This document shows, one piece after another, positions 9,487-18,957 of a DNA stretch of 64,000 nt (position 1 is the first letter of the stretch; every line of letters starts with the position of its first letter). Source of the stretch: Schauerella fraxinea (GTDB taxonomy: Bacteria > Pseudomonadota > Gammaproteobacteria > Burkholderiales > Burkholderiaceae_B); contig JAVDKL010000003.1 of assembly GCA_030849965.1 (NCBI GenBank), forward strand, positions 1 to 64,000, read 5' to 3'. A model generated the notes under the pieces. It had not been told where the DNA came from, made no database searches, and saw only the letters and a program-made list of their open reading frames with translations. The position numbers and the translations under genes are program-made.

Positions 9487-10008
9487 ATGGGAACTGCTGT
9501 GTCTGTCTCCAACGCCTGCGAACGACAACTGCTGCACACGCTGTATTGCAGCCATCACGGTTGGCTGTACACCTGGCTGCGCGGCAAACTTGGCGATTCC
9601 TTCGACGCTGCCGACCTGGCGCACGACACCTTTTTGCGTTTGATGAACGGGCGCAGCGTGCGCGATCTGGGCGAGGAACCGCGCGCCTTTCTCACGCACA
9701 TCGCCAAGGGGCTCGTGATCGATCTCTGGCGACGGCGGGCTGTGCAGGCGGCGTACGCAGAGATCGTGGCGCAGTTGCCCGAGGCGCAAACGCCGGCGCC
9801 TGAAGTCCGCCTGCAGATCCTGGAAACACTCGTGCAGATCGATAGCATGCTGTCGGCGATGCCCGGCCGCACGAAAGAGGTCTTTTTGCTATCGCAGTTC
9901 GATGGACTGAAGTATGGCGAGATCGCGGCGCGTCTGAATTTGTCCTTGGCCACGGTGAAGCGGCATATGCATCGCGCGTTTCTCGTCTGCCTCACCGCGC
10001 AGGCTTGA
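9487..10008 (+). CDS. ECF (FecI-type) RNA polymerase sigma factor
   Basis: Extracytoplasmic-function sigma factor of 173 residues from the ATG at 9487. A GTG at 9469 would add six residues; neither start has a clear ribosome site. Region 2 covers about 12-80 (HHGWLYTWLRGKLGD, DLAHDTFLRL) and region 4 about 110-165, with the helix-turn-helix near YGEIAARLNLSLATVKRHM. It is followed at once by a FecR-like gene and then a receptor with an N-terminal signalling domain, the standard cell-surface-signalling order. The expected role is transcription of the receptor gene when its ferric siderophore is bound outside. The FecI-type assignment rests on this context and on motif likeness. The siderophore is unknown. 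Confidence 0.9.
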   Translation: MGTAVSVSNACERQLLHTLYCSHHGWLYTWLRGKLGDSFDAADLAHDTFLRLMNGRSVRDLGEEPRAFLTHIAKGLVIDLWRRRAVQAAYAEIVAQLPEAQTPAPEVRLQILETLVQIDSMLSAMPGRTKEVFLLSQFDGLKYGEIAARLNLSLATVKRHMHRAFLVCLTAQA

Positions 10009-10013
10009 ACGTT

Positions 10014-10979
10014 GTGTCCAGCACGCCGTTGCCCCAACCCCCCAGTCAGGCGCTATTGAGTGAGGCGGCCGAATGGATGGTGGCATTTACGTCGGAAGGG
10101 GTCGGCGCGCAAACGCGTGAGGATTTCGAGCGGTGGCGCGCGCAGAGTCCGGCGCATCGGGCAGCCTGGCAGCGCGCCGAGGGACTGTTAGCCACGCTCG
10201 ATCAGTTGCCCGTCGAGGTGGCCCGGCCTGCATTCGATCGGCTGGACCACCCCGAGCGGCGGCGGGCCGTTCGCGCGTTGGGCGCCTTGCTGGTGATGGG
10301 GCCCGCGGCCTGGATCGCGTATCGGCAGTTGCCCTGGCTCGAATGGACCGCCACCTATCAGACTCGCACGGGTGAGCAGCGGACGGTGGCGCTCGCCGAC
10401 GGCACCACAGTCATCATGAATACGGGCAGCGCAATGGATGTACGGTTCACTGCGACCGAGCGGCGCGTGGTTCTGCATCGCGGCGAAGTTCTGGCAACCA
10501 CCGGGCGCGATCCGGCGCCAGCTTATCGTCCGTTCATCGTGGCAACTGTGGACGGCATGGCGCGCGCATTGGGCACCCGATTCATCGTCCGGCGCGAAGA
10601 TACCCGCACCCGCGTGATCGTATTGGCCGACACCGTTTTAGCAACGCCTATGGGCGGTGCATCGGTGATGCTCGGAGCGGGGCAGCAGACCACGCTGCGC
10701 GAGGGCCACGCCGATGCGGTGCAGCCGGCGGATCGCGCGGCCGATGCTTGGCAAACGGGGATGTTCGTGGCACAGAACATCACGTTGCAAGCGCTGGTGG
10801 ATGAGTTGAGCCGATACCGTCGCGGGGTGTTGCGCTGCCATGCCGGGATCGCGGAGCTACGGGTATCGGGCGCGTTTCCCGTGCGCGATCCGGAGGCGAG
10901 TTTGCGGCTGATCGAAAAGACGATGCCGGTGCGCATTGCACGCGTCACGGGGTTCTGGGTCACGATCGAAGCGCTGTAG
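10014..10979 (+). CDS. FecR-family anti-sigma/signal-transducing membrane protein
   Basis: Single-pass inner-membrane regulator that holds and activates the neighbouring sigma factor. The start is uncertain: GTG at 10014 (321 residues) or a TTG at 10005 that would overlap the sigma stop codon. An N-terminal cytoplasmic segment contains the usual E-A-x-x-W and F-x-x-W pattern (AAEWMVAFTSEG, FERWRAQSPAH). A hydrophobic helix follows near 85-103 (ALGALLVMGPAAWIAY). The periplasmic FecR domain (about 120-225) has TGEQRTVALADGTTVIMNTGS, and the C-terminal STN-like domain begins near NITLQALVDELSRYRRG. The order of domains is what is expected for FecR proteins that read a TonB receptor. Confidence 0.9.
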   Translation: MSSTPLPQPPSQALLSEAAEWMVAFTSEGVGAQTREDFERWRAQSPAHRAAWQRAEGLLATLDQLPVEVARPAFDRLDHPERRRAVRALGALLVMGPAAWIAYRQLPWLEWTATYQTRTGEQRTVALADGTTVIMNTGSAMDVRFTATERRVVLHRGEVLATTGRDPAPAYRPFIVATVDGMARALGTRFIVRREDTRTRVIVLADTVLATPMGGASVMLGAGQQTTLREGHADAVQPADRAADAWQTGMFVAQNITLQALVDELSRYRRGVLRCHAGIAELRVSGAFPVRDPEASLRLIEKTMPVRIARVTGFWVTIEAL

Positions 10980-11182
10980 CGATGTACGTCGCAGCGACGT
11001 GGCCATGCAGCGACGTGGCGAAGTACAGAAGTAAGGGCGTAGTGGCGGAATAGCGTAACGCAGCAATCGCCGCATTTTCTTCGAAGGCATGACACTTTTT
11101 TGCGAGTCGTCCGGTGTACCGGGTGGATGCGCACGCTTGGCGCATCAGACTTCGTTTATTCCCGCAAAAAGGATCGCTCTCC

Positions 11183-13612
11183 ATGTCGCGCACACTCAGG
11201 TCGCTCGTTATATGCACCGCCTTGCCCGCGGCCGGCGCAGGCTTCGGCATGCCCGCGACTGCCGTGGCCGCTGCAACCACGCCGGTGTCGTCCGAGGCGA
11301 CGCACGTTCGTACGTATGCGATCGGGCCGGGATTGCTGGCAGATGTGCTGGCGGATTTTGCCGGCGCGAGTGGTGTGGCACTGTCGTTCGATCCCACGTT
11401 GCTGCAGGCGCGCCGCAGCGATGGTTTGCGGGGGACGTACTCGGTGCGCGAGGGGTTCGACCGTCTGCTGGGCGGCACGGGATACGAGCTCGTGGCCCGC
11501 GGGCAGGGTGCCTATACCTTGCGCCGCCGCCCCACACCGGCTTCGGATGCGGCGACGGTTTTGCCCACGGTCACCGTCACGGGCGCCGCCGCGGGAGGAT
11601 CGTCGGCGCTGCCTGACGTGTACGCCGGGGGCGCAGTCGCGCGCGGCGGCCGCTTGGGCATGCTGGGCAATACAGACATCATGGATACGCCGTTCAACGT
11701 GACGAGCTACACGTCGCAACTGATGACGAATCGCCAATCGGTCACGCTCGCGGATGCGCTCAACATCGATCCGTCGGTGCGCTTTACCGGCCAAATCGGC
11801 GGGATTACCGATTCGTTTTATGTGCGCGGGTTTCCGATCGGTGAGGGCAACCTGGGCGAAATCGCATTTGACGGGGTGTATGGCGTGGCGCCCAACTACC
11901 ATGTCTTCACGCAATACATCGAACGCGCGGAAGTGCTGAAGGGGCCGGGTGCGATGCTTTACGGCATCTCGCCCAACAGTGGGGTGGGCGGGGTGATCAA
12001 TATCGTACCGAAGCGCTCGTTACCCGAAGATCTCACGCGTCTCACCACGGATTACACCTCGCGCGGTCAGGGCGGCGTGCATGCGGATCTGAGCCGCAAG
12101 CTCGATGACGAGGGCCGCTTCGGGGTGCGCATCAATGCGTTGCACCGGCAAGGCGATACCCCTCTGGATAATCAATCCGCACGTGCGGATGTGGTGGCGC
12201 TGGCGTTGGACTATCAAGGAGATCGGTTTCGCAGTACCTTGGATCTGATCGGCCAGAACGAGAAAGTGGACGCGCCCACGCGGCCGTTTCTGCTGGGTGC
12301 GGGCGTGGATGCGCCAAGCGCACCGGACGGCCGCCGCAATATCACGCAACCGTGGGGATGGTGGAAGTCCGATGGTCTCTCGGCGCTGCTGCGCGCCGAG
12401 TACGACATCACCGATAAATGGACGGCCTATGCCGATGTGGGCGGATCCGAAACCAATGTTTCCCGTTTGTCGGATCAAACCCCCATCATCCTGAACGACG
12501 CGGGCGATACCAGCGCCGTGCCGACGTACTACCGCTTCATCGTCGATCGCTCTACCTACAACGCCGGCTTGCGCGGCAAGCTCGACACCGGCCCCATCAA
12601 GCACGCGGTGTCGTTGCAGGCGAGCATGTACAGCGATCGCGTGTCGCAAGCCAATCGGCCAGGCACGGCGGTCTTGTCCAATATCTATCGCCCCATCGAC
12701 CGCCCATCGCAGAACATCGCCGCGCCGGGCACGGTGCCGAAAGTGTCGTCATCCGAATTGTCCGGCCTGTCGTTAGCCGATACGTTGAGTGCGTTCGACG
12801 AGCGCGCGCAACTGACGCTGGGCGTGCGTCATCAACGCATCGATTCGAAAAATTCCAGCGCGGTCAACGGCACAACCACCGCGCATTACGACGAAAGCGC
12901 GACCACACCGTTAGCCGGGCTCGTCATCAAACCGTGGGAGAACGTGTCGCTCTATGCGAACTACATTCAGGGGTTGAGCAAGGGCGATATCGCGCCGGCT
13001 ACGGCGTCGAATTCGGGCGAGGTGTTTGCGCCCTACAAGTCGAAGCAACATGAGGTAGGTATAAAGGTCGATTTCGACCGTGCACTGCTCACGCTGAGTG
13101 CGTTTCAAGTGACCAAGCCGAGCGGGCAACTGACGGGCAGCGTGTATGCTGCCGATAGCGAACAGCGCAACCGTGGGCTCGAACTCAATCTCTCGGGCGA
13201 ACCTGTGAAGGGCTTGCGCATCTTGGGTGGTATGTCGCTGATCGAAGGCGAACTCACGCGCACCAACAGCCCCGCCACGATCGGCAATCGTCCGGTGGGC
13301 GTGCCCCGCATGATGGCCAACCTGGGCGCCGAATGGGACTTGCCCTGGGTGCCGGGGTTGTCGTTGAACAGCTACGTGACCTACACCGGAAAATCGTACG
13401 TGAACCAGGCCAATACGCAGTCCGTGCCGGCCTGGACAACGGTGGATCTGGGCGCCGCCTACGCACTCAAGGTGCAGGGGCGCGACGTGACGATACGCGG
13501 CACGGTCATCAATGCCTTCAATCGCGCGTATTGGTCGGGTGTGGCGTCCTACGGCACGATATCGCAAGGCGTGCCGCGGACGTTCGTATTGTCGGCGTCG
13601 ATGGATTTCTAG
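11183..13612 (+). CDS. TonB-dependent siderophore receptor with signalling domain
   Basis: Outer-membrane ferric-siderophore receptor of 809 residues. The ATG at 11183 is preferred over an upstream in-frame start because it follows an AAAAAGGA ribosome site and opens a normal signal peptide ending near AVAA. The N-terminal signalling (STN) domain spans about 40-115 (IGPGLLADVLADFAGASGV). The plug lies at about 150-265 with SFYVRGFPIG, ERAEVLKGPGAMLYG and GGVINIVPKR. The rest is a 22-strand-type barrel ending in ASMDF. A 200-bp gap separates it from the fecR-like gene and would carry the sigma-dependent promoter; it contains two copies of a 13-bp repeat (10991-11003 and 11007-11019). Ligand not predictable from sequence alone. 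Confidence 0.93.
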   Translation: MSRTLRSLVICTALPAAGAGFGMPATAVAAATTPVSSEATHVRTYAIGPGLLADVLADFAGASGVALSFDPTLLQARRSDGLRGTYSVREGFDRLLGGTGYELVARGQGAYTLRRRPTPASDAATVLPTVTVTGAAAGGSSALPDVYAGGAVARGGRLGMLGNTDIMDTPFNVTSYTSQLMTNRQSVTLADALNIDPSVRFTGQIGGITDSFYVRGFPIGEGNLGEIAFDGVYGVAPNYHVFTQYIERAEVLKGPGAMLYGISPNSGVGGVINIVPKRSLPEDLTRLTTDYTSRGQGGVHADLSRKLDDEGRFGVRINALHRQGDTPLDNQSARADVVALALDYQGDRFRSTLDLIGQNEKVDAPTRPFLLGAGVDAPSAPDGRRNITQPWGWWKSDGLSALLRAEYDITDKWTAYADVGGSETNVSRLSDQTPIILNDAGDTSAVPTYYRFIVDRSTYNAGLRGKLDTGPIKHAVSLQASMYSDRVSQANRPGTAVLSNIYRPIDRPSQNIAAPGTVPKVSSSELSGLSLADTLSAFDERAQLTLGVRHQRIDSKNSSAVNGTTTAHYDESATTPLAGLVIKPWENVSLYANYIQGLSKGDIAPATASNSGEVFAPYKSKQHEVGIKVDFDRALLTLSAFQVTKPSGQLTGSVYAADSEQRNRGLELNLSGEPVKGLRILGGMSLIEGELTRTNSPATIGNRPVGVPRMMANLGAEWDLPWVPGLSLNSYVTYTGKSYVNQANTQSVPAWTTVDLGAAYALKVQGRDVTIRGTVINAFNRAYWSGVASYGTISQGVPRTFVLSASMDF

Positions 13613-13636
13613 GCCGACAACACGGTAGGGCTCGGC

Positions 13637-15055
13637 TTACTCGATGGTCGAGATCTTGAGCAGGTTGGTCGTGCCGGATACGGCAAACGGCACGCCTGCC
13701 GAGATCACGATCAAATCGCCTTTCTGACCGAAGCCCTCTTTCTTCACGGTTTCGCATGCAAGGTCGCTCATCTCGAGCACGTTGGTCACTTCATGCGACA
13801 GCACCGCATGCACGCCCCATACCAATGACAACTTGCGCGACGTGGCGGCCACCGGCGTCAAGCCGACAATCGCGGCCGCCGGGCGTTCGCGCGCCAGCCG
13901 CAACGCCGAATAGCCCGATTTCGTATATGCCACTGTGGCAGGCACGTTGAGCACGTCGACGATTTCGCGCACCGCCAAGCCAATGGCGTCGGCCGCTTCG
14001 GCGCGCGGCGCGGTATGCGACGCGGCGATGCTTTGCAAGTAATACGGATCGGCTTCGGTGTGACGGATGATGCTGTCCATCATCTTCACCGCTTCGATCG
14101 GATACGCACCGGCGGCCGATTCGGCCGACAGCATCACCGCATCGGCGCCGTCGTAAATGGCGGTGGCCACATCGGACGCTTCGGCACGCGTGGGCACGGG
14201 TGCAGTCACCATGGACTCAAGCATCTGCGTGGCCACGATCACCGGTTTACCGGCGCGACGGCACTCGCGCACGATGCGCTTTTGAATCGACGGCACTTGC
14301 TCGGCCGGCAACTCGACGCCCAGATCGCCGCGCGCCACCATGATGGCGTCGGCGACTTCCACGATCGACGCCAGCGAGTGAATGGCCGAGGGCTTTTCAA
14401 GTTTGGCGACGATGCTGGCACGGTCGCCGACGATCGCCTTGATCTCTTCGATATCGCTGGCCTGCTGCACGAAGGAGAGGGCGATCCAGTCGATCTCGAG
14501 TGTCAATCCAAAGGCCAGATCGGCATGGTCTTTTTCGGTCAAGGCCGACAGCGGCAACACGACGCCCGGAACGTTGACGCCCTTGCGATTGGAAAGGGCG
14601 CCGCCATTAACGACTTCGGTGATGGCAGAGGTGGCATTGCACGACACCACTTTCAATCGGATGCGGCCGTCGTCGAGCAGAAGGTCGGCGCCGGGCGTGA
14701 GCGCCGCAAAGATCTCGGGGTGCGGGAGCGCAACGCGCTCGACCGATCCCGGTGTGGCTTCATCCAGATCGAGGCGGAAGGTGCTGTGCGCTGTCAGCAT
14801 TACCGGACCGTCGGCGAATGTGCCGATGCGCAGCTTCGGACCCTGCAGATCGAGCAGGATGGCGATAGGACGACCGCGGCGTTGTTCGATTTCGCGAATC
14901 GTTTTTACGCGTTCGGCGTGGTCGGCCTGCACGCCATGGCTGAAATTAAGACGGAAGACGTCGGCGCCCGCATCGAACAGTGCTTCGATCATTGTGGGAT
15001 CGGCGCTGGCGGGTCCAAGCGTTGCAACAACTTTAGCCTTGCGTGTACGGCGCAT
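13637..15055 (-). CDS. pyk: Pyruvate kinase
   Basis: Cytoplasmic glycolytic enzyme converting phosphoenolpyruvate and ADP to pyruvate and ATP. The ATG at 15055 gives 472 residues, the normal length, and follows an AAGAGAAA ribosome site; an open extension upstream has no homologous look. The start MRRTRKAKVVATLGPAS is typical. Conserved pieces include LNFSHG, LLDLQGPKLRIG, DDG (metal/phosphate region), VARGDLGVELP and ATQMLESM. The C-terminal allosteric domain starts near 350. It converges with the receptor gene, leaving only 24 bp and no visible terminator. No neighbouring gene suggests an operon. Confidence 0.97.
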   Translation of the reverse strand: MRRTRKAKVVATLGPASADPTMIEALFDAGADVFRLNFSHGVQADHAERVKTIREIEQRRGRPIAILLDLQGPKLRIGTFADGPVMLTAHSTFRLDLDEATPGSVERVALPHPEIFAALTPGADLLLDDGRIRLKVVSCNATSAITEVVNGGALSNRKGVNVPGVVLPLSALTEKDHADLAFGLTLEIDWIALSFVQQASDIEEIKAIVGDRASIVAKLEKPSAIHSLASIVEVADAIMVARGDLGVELPAEQVPSIQKRIVRECRRAGKPVIVATQMLESMVTAPVPTRAEASDVATAIYDGADAVMLSAESAAGAYPIEAVKMMDSIIRHTEADPYYLQSIAASHTAPRAEAADAIGLAVREIVDVLNVPATVAYTKSGYSALRLARERPAAAIVGLTPVAATSRKLSLVWGVHAVLSHEVTNVLEMSDLACETVKKEGFGQKGDLIVISAGVPFAVSGTTNLLKISTIE

Positions 15056-15160
15056 AGTTTCTCTTTTAGGGGTTGAACAGCAGAGTATGACCATACTACG
15101 AAGCCGTGGCGAATTCGGTGCATGGGCGCCCCTCGGCAACCAACGGCTTGTTGCGGCGCG

Positions 15161-16030
15161 TCAGAAAATCAATTGGCCATCGACGCAGGTCACGCAGGCG
15201 CCGCCCACGCTCACCGTGCCGTCCATGGCCACATCCAGCGAGACGCGCCCGTTGCGTCCCACACATTGGCCTTGTGAGGCGGTATAGCCGGTTTCATGGC
15301 CGGCCTGGCCCTGATGCAAAGCGCGGAATGCCGCAATACTGCCGTTTCCGCTGCCGCATACAGGATCTTCATCCACCCCGCACGACGGCGCGAACGAGCG
15401 CACTTCGATGTCGGTTTCCCCTTGTGCATGCACGCCGAAAATCGATACCCCCGTCGCTTTCAAGCGCCGCTCGAGGGCGGCGGATCGCGTGAAATCAGGG
15501 GTGAGGTCGATGACGGCTTGCGCGTCTTGCAGTTGCGCCACGATCCAGACCGCGCCCACATCGATGCGCGATGGCGCGGAATCGCGTCGTACCGGCTGAC
15601 CCAATACCGCTTCCAGTTCAGCCACGTCATCCGGCGAGAGCGGCGTGATGGACGCCTGGGGCATGTCAAGCGTCAAGCGCTGCGACGCGCCGGCGCCGTC
15701 GATGGCGATACGAATCAGTCCCGCGCCGCACTCCTGAACGAGCGCCCCGGCATGGGGCGCGACGCGGCCGGCTTCCAGGGCGGCGTGCGCGCTGCCCAGG
15801 GTGGGGTGGCCCGCAAAGGGCAATTCGCTACGGGGCGTAAAGATGCGCAGGCGGTAATCGGCCTCGGCATGCGTGGGCTTGAGCAGAAATGTGGTTTCCG
15901 ACAAGTTCGTCCAGCGCGCAATGGCCTGCATCTGCGCGGTGTCCAGATCGTCGGCGTCGAGCACGACGGCGACCGGATTGCCTTCGAAAGGGGTGGAGGT
16001 AAACACATCGACAACTTTATAGGCTCTCAT
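15161..16030 (-). CDS. PhzF-family isomerase-like protein
   Basis: Member of the PhzF/diaminopimelate-epimerase-like fold, 289 residues from the ATG at 16030 (MRAYKVVDVF). The N-terminal half has FTSTPFEGNPVAVVLDAD with the family's G-N-P motif, the conserved glutamate in NLSETTFLL, and ELPFAGHPTLGSA. The C-terminal half has the paired DPVCGSGNGSIAAF motif. The family is known for phenazine biosynthesis and many uncharacterised isomerases; nothing else of phenazine synthesis is nearby. It lies 87 bp downstream of azlC on the same strand, so co-transcription with the exporter is possible. A role in metabolism of an amino-acid-like compound is only a guess. Confidence 0.88.
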   Translation of the reverse strand: MRAYKVVDVFTSTPFEGNPVAVVLDADDLDTAQMQAIARWTNLSETTFLLKPTHAEADYRLRIFTPRSELPFAGHPTLGSAHAALEAGRVAPHAGALVQECGAGLIRIAIDGAGASQRLTLDMPQASITPLSPDDVAELEAVLGQPVRRDSAPSRIDVGAVWIVAQLQDAQAVIDLTPDFTRSAALERRLKATGVSIFGVHAQGETDIEVRSFAPSCGVDEDPVCGSGNGSIAAFRALHQGQAGHETGYTASQGQCVGRNGRVSLDVAMDGTVSVGGACVTCVDGQLIF

Positions 16031-16117
16031 TGGGAACGCTCCAAGGGTAATGTTGAACAACATGCGCGGGCGGGCTGGTGGCATCGATGCGTCTGGGCGG
16101 TCCTGGATGGACGCGCT

Positions 16118-16939
16118 TCACGCTTTTCCCGCGAGCACATATGCGGCCAGCATGCCGGATACGGCGCCCGCCACCATGTACCAGGCACCGGGCACAAACA
16201 AGTAGGTCGACGCCGCCACGATAAGACTGACGACCCACGGGCGCGCGGCGCGCAGGCCTTTCCACATGCTGCGTATCAGCACGATGAAGATGGCCGGAAA
16301 CGCCATGTGCAGGCCGAGCGATTGGGCATCGCCCAAGAGCGGGCCGCACAGTGCGCCGATGGTGGCCACCACCACCCACGACACATACAGAATGGCCGAT
16401 GCGCCCAGGTAATAGGGCAAACTGAATGCGGGCGTGATGCCCGCCGCAGCCCGCCGGCGCGCATCGGAAAGTGCAAGCGCCCAGCAGGCGTCGCTCATCA
16501 GATAGAGCGATGCGAGCGCCTGGCGCTTGGTGAGGTGCCGCAAGAAAGGCGCGAGCGCGGCGCCCATCAGCAGGAAACGGCTGTTGATCAGAAGCGTGAT
16601 GCCGGCAATCAGCAGCAGGTGCGGCGGCGATGTCCACAGCGCCAGCGCCGCAAACTCCGAGCCACCTGCGAAGTTGAGACCGGTAAGCAGCGGCACTTCG
16701 ACCACACTCAAGCCTTTGGTGGTGGCTTGCGCGCCCAGCAGCAAACCCAGCGGCACGATGCCGACCAACGCGGGCACCATGGCGCGCATGCCGCGCTTGA
16801 TTTCGGTCCAGGTAGGGGGCGGCTCAGGGGAGAGCTCGGCTCCAAGCGCGGGTGTGGCAGGCGTGATGGGCTGCGATGTCACAGCGTGCGCACGATTGTT
16901 GTGGTGCACGCGGATACTGGCGTTCTGATCGGCGTTCAT
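16118..16939 (-). CDS. azlC: AzlC-family branched-chain amino acid exporter, large subunit
   Basis: Integral membrane protein of 273 residues with a 45-residue polar N-terminal extension before the usual start motif EIKRGMRAMVPALVGIVPLG. Several hydrophobic helices follow, and the family pattern FAGGSEFAALALW and NSRFLLMGAALAPFLR is present. AzlC works with the small AzlD partner, encoded 6 bp upstream on the same strand, to export branched-chain amino acids or analogues (YgaZH type in E. coli). The long N-terminus could reflect a start further downstream, but no better ribosome site was seen. Confidence 0.92.
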   Translation of the reverse strand: MNADQNASIRVHHNNRAHAVTSQPITPATPALGAELSPEPPPTWTEIKRGMRAMVPALVGIVPLGLLLGAQATTKGLSVVEVPLLTGLNFAGGSEFAALALWTSPPHLLLIAGITLLINSRFLLMGAALAPFLRHLTKRQALASLYLMSDACWALALSDARRRAAAGITPAFSLPYYLGASAILYVSWVVVATIGALCGPLLGDAQSLGLHMAFPAIFIVLIRSMWKGLRAARPWVVSLIVAASTYLFVPGAWYMVAGAVSGMLAAYVLAGKA

Positions 16940-16945
16940 CTGCGG

Positions 16946-17245
16946 CTACCCCATCACATGCCGTAAAAGGCCCGCCGAGATCACGCCGATCAGCACCGTG
17001 GGCAAGAGCGGCAGACGTGTGGCAGCCGCCACCGTCAACGCCAGTGCAATCAGATCGGCGGGATTCGACGACACAAAGTTGGGCGCGATCACCGATATCA
17101 ACACGCATCCTGGCGCTGCATCCATCACCGCCATCGCGCGGGGACTGAGCTGCCGATTGCGCAGCAATATGTAGCCGCCGATGCGCGTGAAGTAGGTCAC
17201 GCTCGCCATCGCCACGATGGTCAGCAGGTTGGCAGAATCGATCAT
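16946..17245 (-). CDS. azlD: AzlD-family small subunit of amino acid exporter
   Basis: Small membrane protein of 99 residues with three to four hydrophobic helices. The ATG at 17245 is chosen because GAGG lies 8 bp upstream; an in-frame TTG at 17263 is weaker. Typical family motif TYFTRIGGYILL near the N-terminus and a hydrophobic C-terminal half (LPLLPTVLIGVISAGLLRH). It precedes azlC by 6 bp and the two form a standard pair. The substrate is expected to be branched-chain amino acids but is not proven by sequence. Confidence 0.9.
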   Translation of the reverse strand: MIDSANLLTIVAMASVTYFTRIGGYILLRNRQLSPRAMAVMDAAPGCVLISVIAPNFVSSNPADLIALALTVAAATRLPLLPTVLIGVISAGLLRHVMG

Positions 17246-17333
17246 GCGAAAAACCTCGTTCAACCCAACATGATAAGTCGGCTTCGCATCGGTTTATCGT
17301 TGTGGGTGCGAATCCCATCGACATTCAGGAGGC

Positions 17334-17381
17334 ATGAGCATGAAAACCCAAGGCGCCGACTCAAGCGGCTGCCTGCCCTGA
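17334..17381 (+). CDS. Possible 15-residue leader peptide ORF with strong ribosome site
   Basis: A perfect AGGAGG (17327-17332) stands immediately before ATG AGC ATG, opening a 15-codon frame MSMKTQGADSSGCLP that stops at 17379-17381. It lies between the minus-strand azlD and MFS genes, on the opposite strand from both. Nothing shows that it is transcribed. It could be chance, or the remnant of a displaced gene start. Confidence 0.2.
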   Translation: MSMKTQGADSSGCLP

Positions 17382-17398
17382 TGAAGCGGCTGAACGAC

Positions 17399-18595
17399 CT
17401 ATGCCGTATGCGTGGCCACCGCCCGCCGGCGCGCCGCTTCACTGGCCATCAATGTGACCGCGGCGACAGCCACGGGCGGCAGCGCCAGCCAGCAAATCAC
17501 TTCCCAACCATAGTGATTGAGCAGGCCGCCCGAAGCGAATGACCCCATCACCATGGCGCCGAACACCACGAAGTCGTTCATCGCCTGCACGCGCGTGCGC
17601 TCTTCGGGACGGTGGCATTCGAGCACCATCGCCGACGCGCCGACGAAGCCGAAGTTCCAGCCGATGCCCAGCAGCACCATCGACACCCAGAAATGGCCGA
17701 CCTCCATGCCGGTGATACCCACGATGGCGGCCGCCGCGATAAGTACCAGTCCAGCAAGGACGATCTTGCCAGGGCCGAATCGCGTAATGAGGCTGCCGGT
17801 AAAGAAGCTGGGGCCGTACATGGCGATCACGTGCCACTGCAACGCGAGGTTGGAGGCGGCCAGCGGCAGACCGTGGTGATGCATGGCCAATGGGGCCGAT
17901 GTCATCATGAAGTTCATCAGTGTGTAGCTGATCACCCCGCACAGCATGGCGGTGATGAGTCGGGGCTGGCGAAAGATCTCGGGCAGGGGACGACCGCCGC
18001 CCGCATCCGAGGCTTTGACGGCGGGCAATCGCACACCGGCCAGCACGATGGCCGACAGCACAGCGATGCCTGCCCCCGCAATGTAAGTGGCGGCAAAGAG
18101 GTGGGTGGGCCAGAGGTTCATGGTGAACGTGACGGTTTGCGGCCCGAGAATGCCGGCCAGCACGCCGCCGGCCATCACGAACGACAAGGCTTTGGCGCGC
18201 CGCTCGGGTGCCACACATTCGGCGGCCGCGAAGCGGAACGACAGCACCACGGCGGCATAGGCTCCGCCGAACAGCATGGCCACGCAAAAGATGGGAAACG
18301 ACGCCAGCACGATGCCGAGGGCGGCCAGCAATCCCACCAGCACGCCACACAAGGCGCCCAGCATGAAGACGGGACGACGGCCATAACGCTGCGCGATCGC
18401 ACCGGCAGGCAGCGTGCAGGTGGCCATGCCAACGACGAAGATCGTGATGGGGAGCGTCGCCAGCGCTTTATCGGGCGCCAGCATGTCGCCGATCAGGGCG
18501 CCAGTGGCATACACCACGGTGGCGTTGGCGCCGGCCAGCGCTTGCGCGGCGGTGAGCCGCAGGACGTTGCGATCGAGGACGGAGGTGGACACCAC
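17399..18595 (-). CDS. Major facilitator superfamily transporter
   Basis: Twelve-helix MFS permease of 398 residues, starting at the GTG at 18595 which follows AAGGAACCC. The loop 2-3 signature appears as AGAIAQRYGRRPVF, and the two halves are joined by a polar loop near residues 195-210. A conserved-looking sequence near the end (IGWNFGFVGASAMVLECHRPEERTR, written here in two parts: IGWNFGFVGASAM and ECHRPEERTR) resembles a subgroup of drug/metabolite MFS proteins. Substrate unknown. It stands alone, transcribed away from the nitrite reductase genes, so the 510-bp region to its right holds its promoter too. Confidence 0.9.
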   Translation of the reverse strand: MVSTSVLDRNVLRLTAAQALAGANATVVYATGALIGDMLAPDKALATLPITIFVVGMATCTLPAGAIAQRYGRRPVFMLGALCGVLVGLLAALGIVLASFPIFCVAMLFGGAYAAVVLSFRFAAAECVAPERRAKALSFVMAGGVLAGILGPQTVTFTMNLWPTHLFAATYIAGAGIAVLSAIVLAGVRLPAVKASDAGGGRPLPEIFRQPRLITAMLCGVISYTLMNFMMTSAPLAMHHHGLPLAASNLALQWHVIAMYGPSFFTGSLITRFGPGKIVLAGLVLIAAAAIVGITGMEVGHFWVSMVLLGIGWNFGFVGASAMVLECHRPEERTRVQAMNDFVVFGAMVMGSFASGGLLNHYGWEVICWLALPPVAVAAVTLMASEAARRRAVATHTA

Positions 18596-18957
18596 GGGTT
18601 CCTTCAGTAAGGCTGTGCTGGCGCGGGTAGCCGGGAGGAAATGGCGACCCCGACATATCGCCCAGGATCATAAGCTTATTACTGGAAGTTGTTTGTAATC
18701 GGTCCGCTTCCTTGGGCGTAGCTCGTCCGCAGACTGCATCGCGCGCTCGCACATGCGGCCTGGTGAATCGAAGGCCAGCGACCCAGGGTGCGGCGGCACA
18801 CGTGCCATAACAGTGCGTGGCGCGCAGCGTTGTGCACCGAGTTGATGCGCTCGTCACGAAGGCGTCATAAGCCATGGCGCCGATGTTGGCCGTTGGTTTT
18901 CACGAAAACCCGCATCAATGCTGGCTCTGCAGGCAGGCCTGAACGCGCGGCAAAAAT
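18596..18957. other. Intergenic region between the MFS gene and nirB promoter
   Basis: No credible gene. The right part should contain activator sites for nirBD; the best candidate is listed separately. The left part (18596-18700) carries the start of the MFS transcript. I see nothing else recognisable. Confidence 0.5.
18834..18848 (+). promoter_or_regulatory. Possible NtrC half-site pair (GCACC-N5-GATGC)
   Basis: Resembles the NtrC dyad GCACC-N5-GGTGC with one mismatch and sits roughly 135-150 bp before the predicted transcription start, the usual enhancer distance for a sigma-54 promoter. One imperfect copy only, so weak. Confidence 0.25.

Noticed and set aside
17264-17398. Possible tRNA gene
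   Set aside because: A T-arm-like element is present, but no matching acceptor stem, D-arm or anticodon arm could be drawn.
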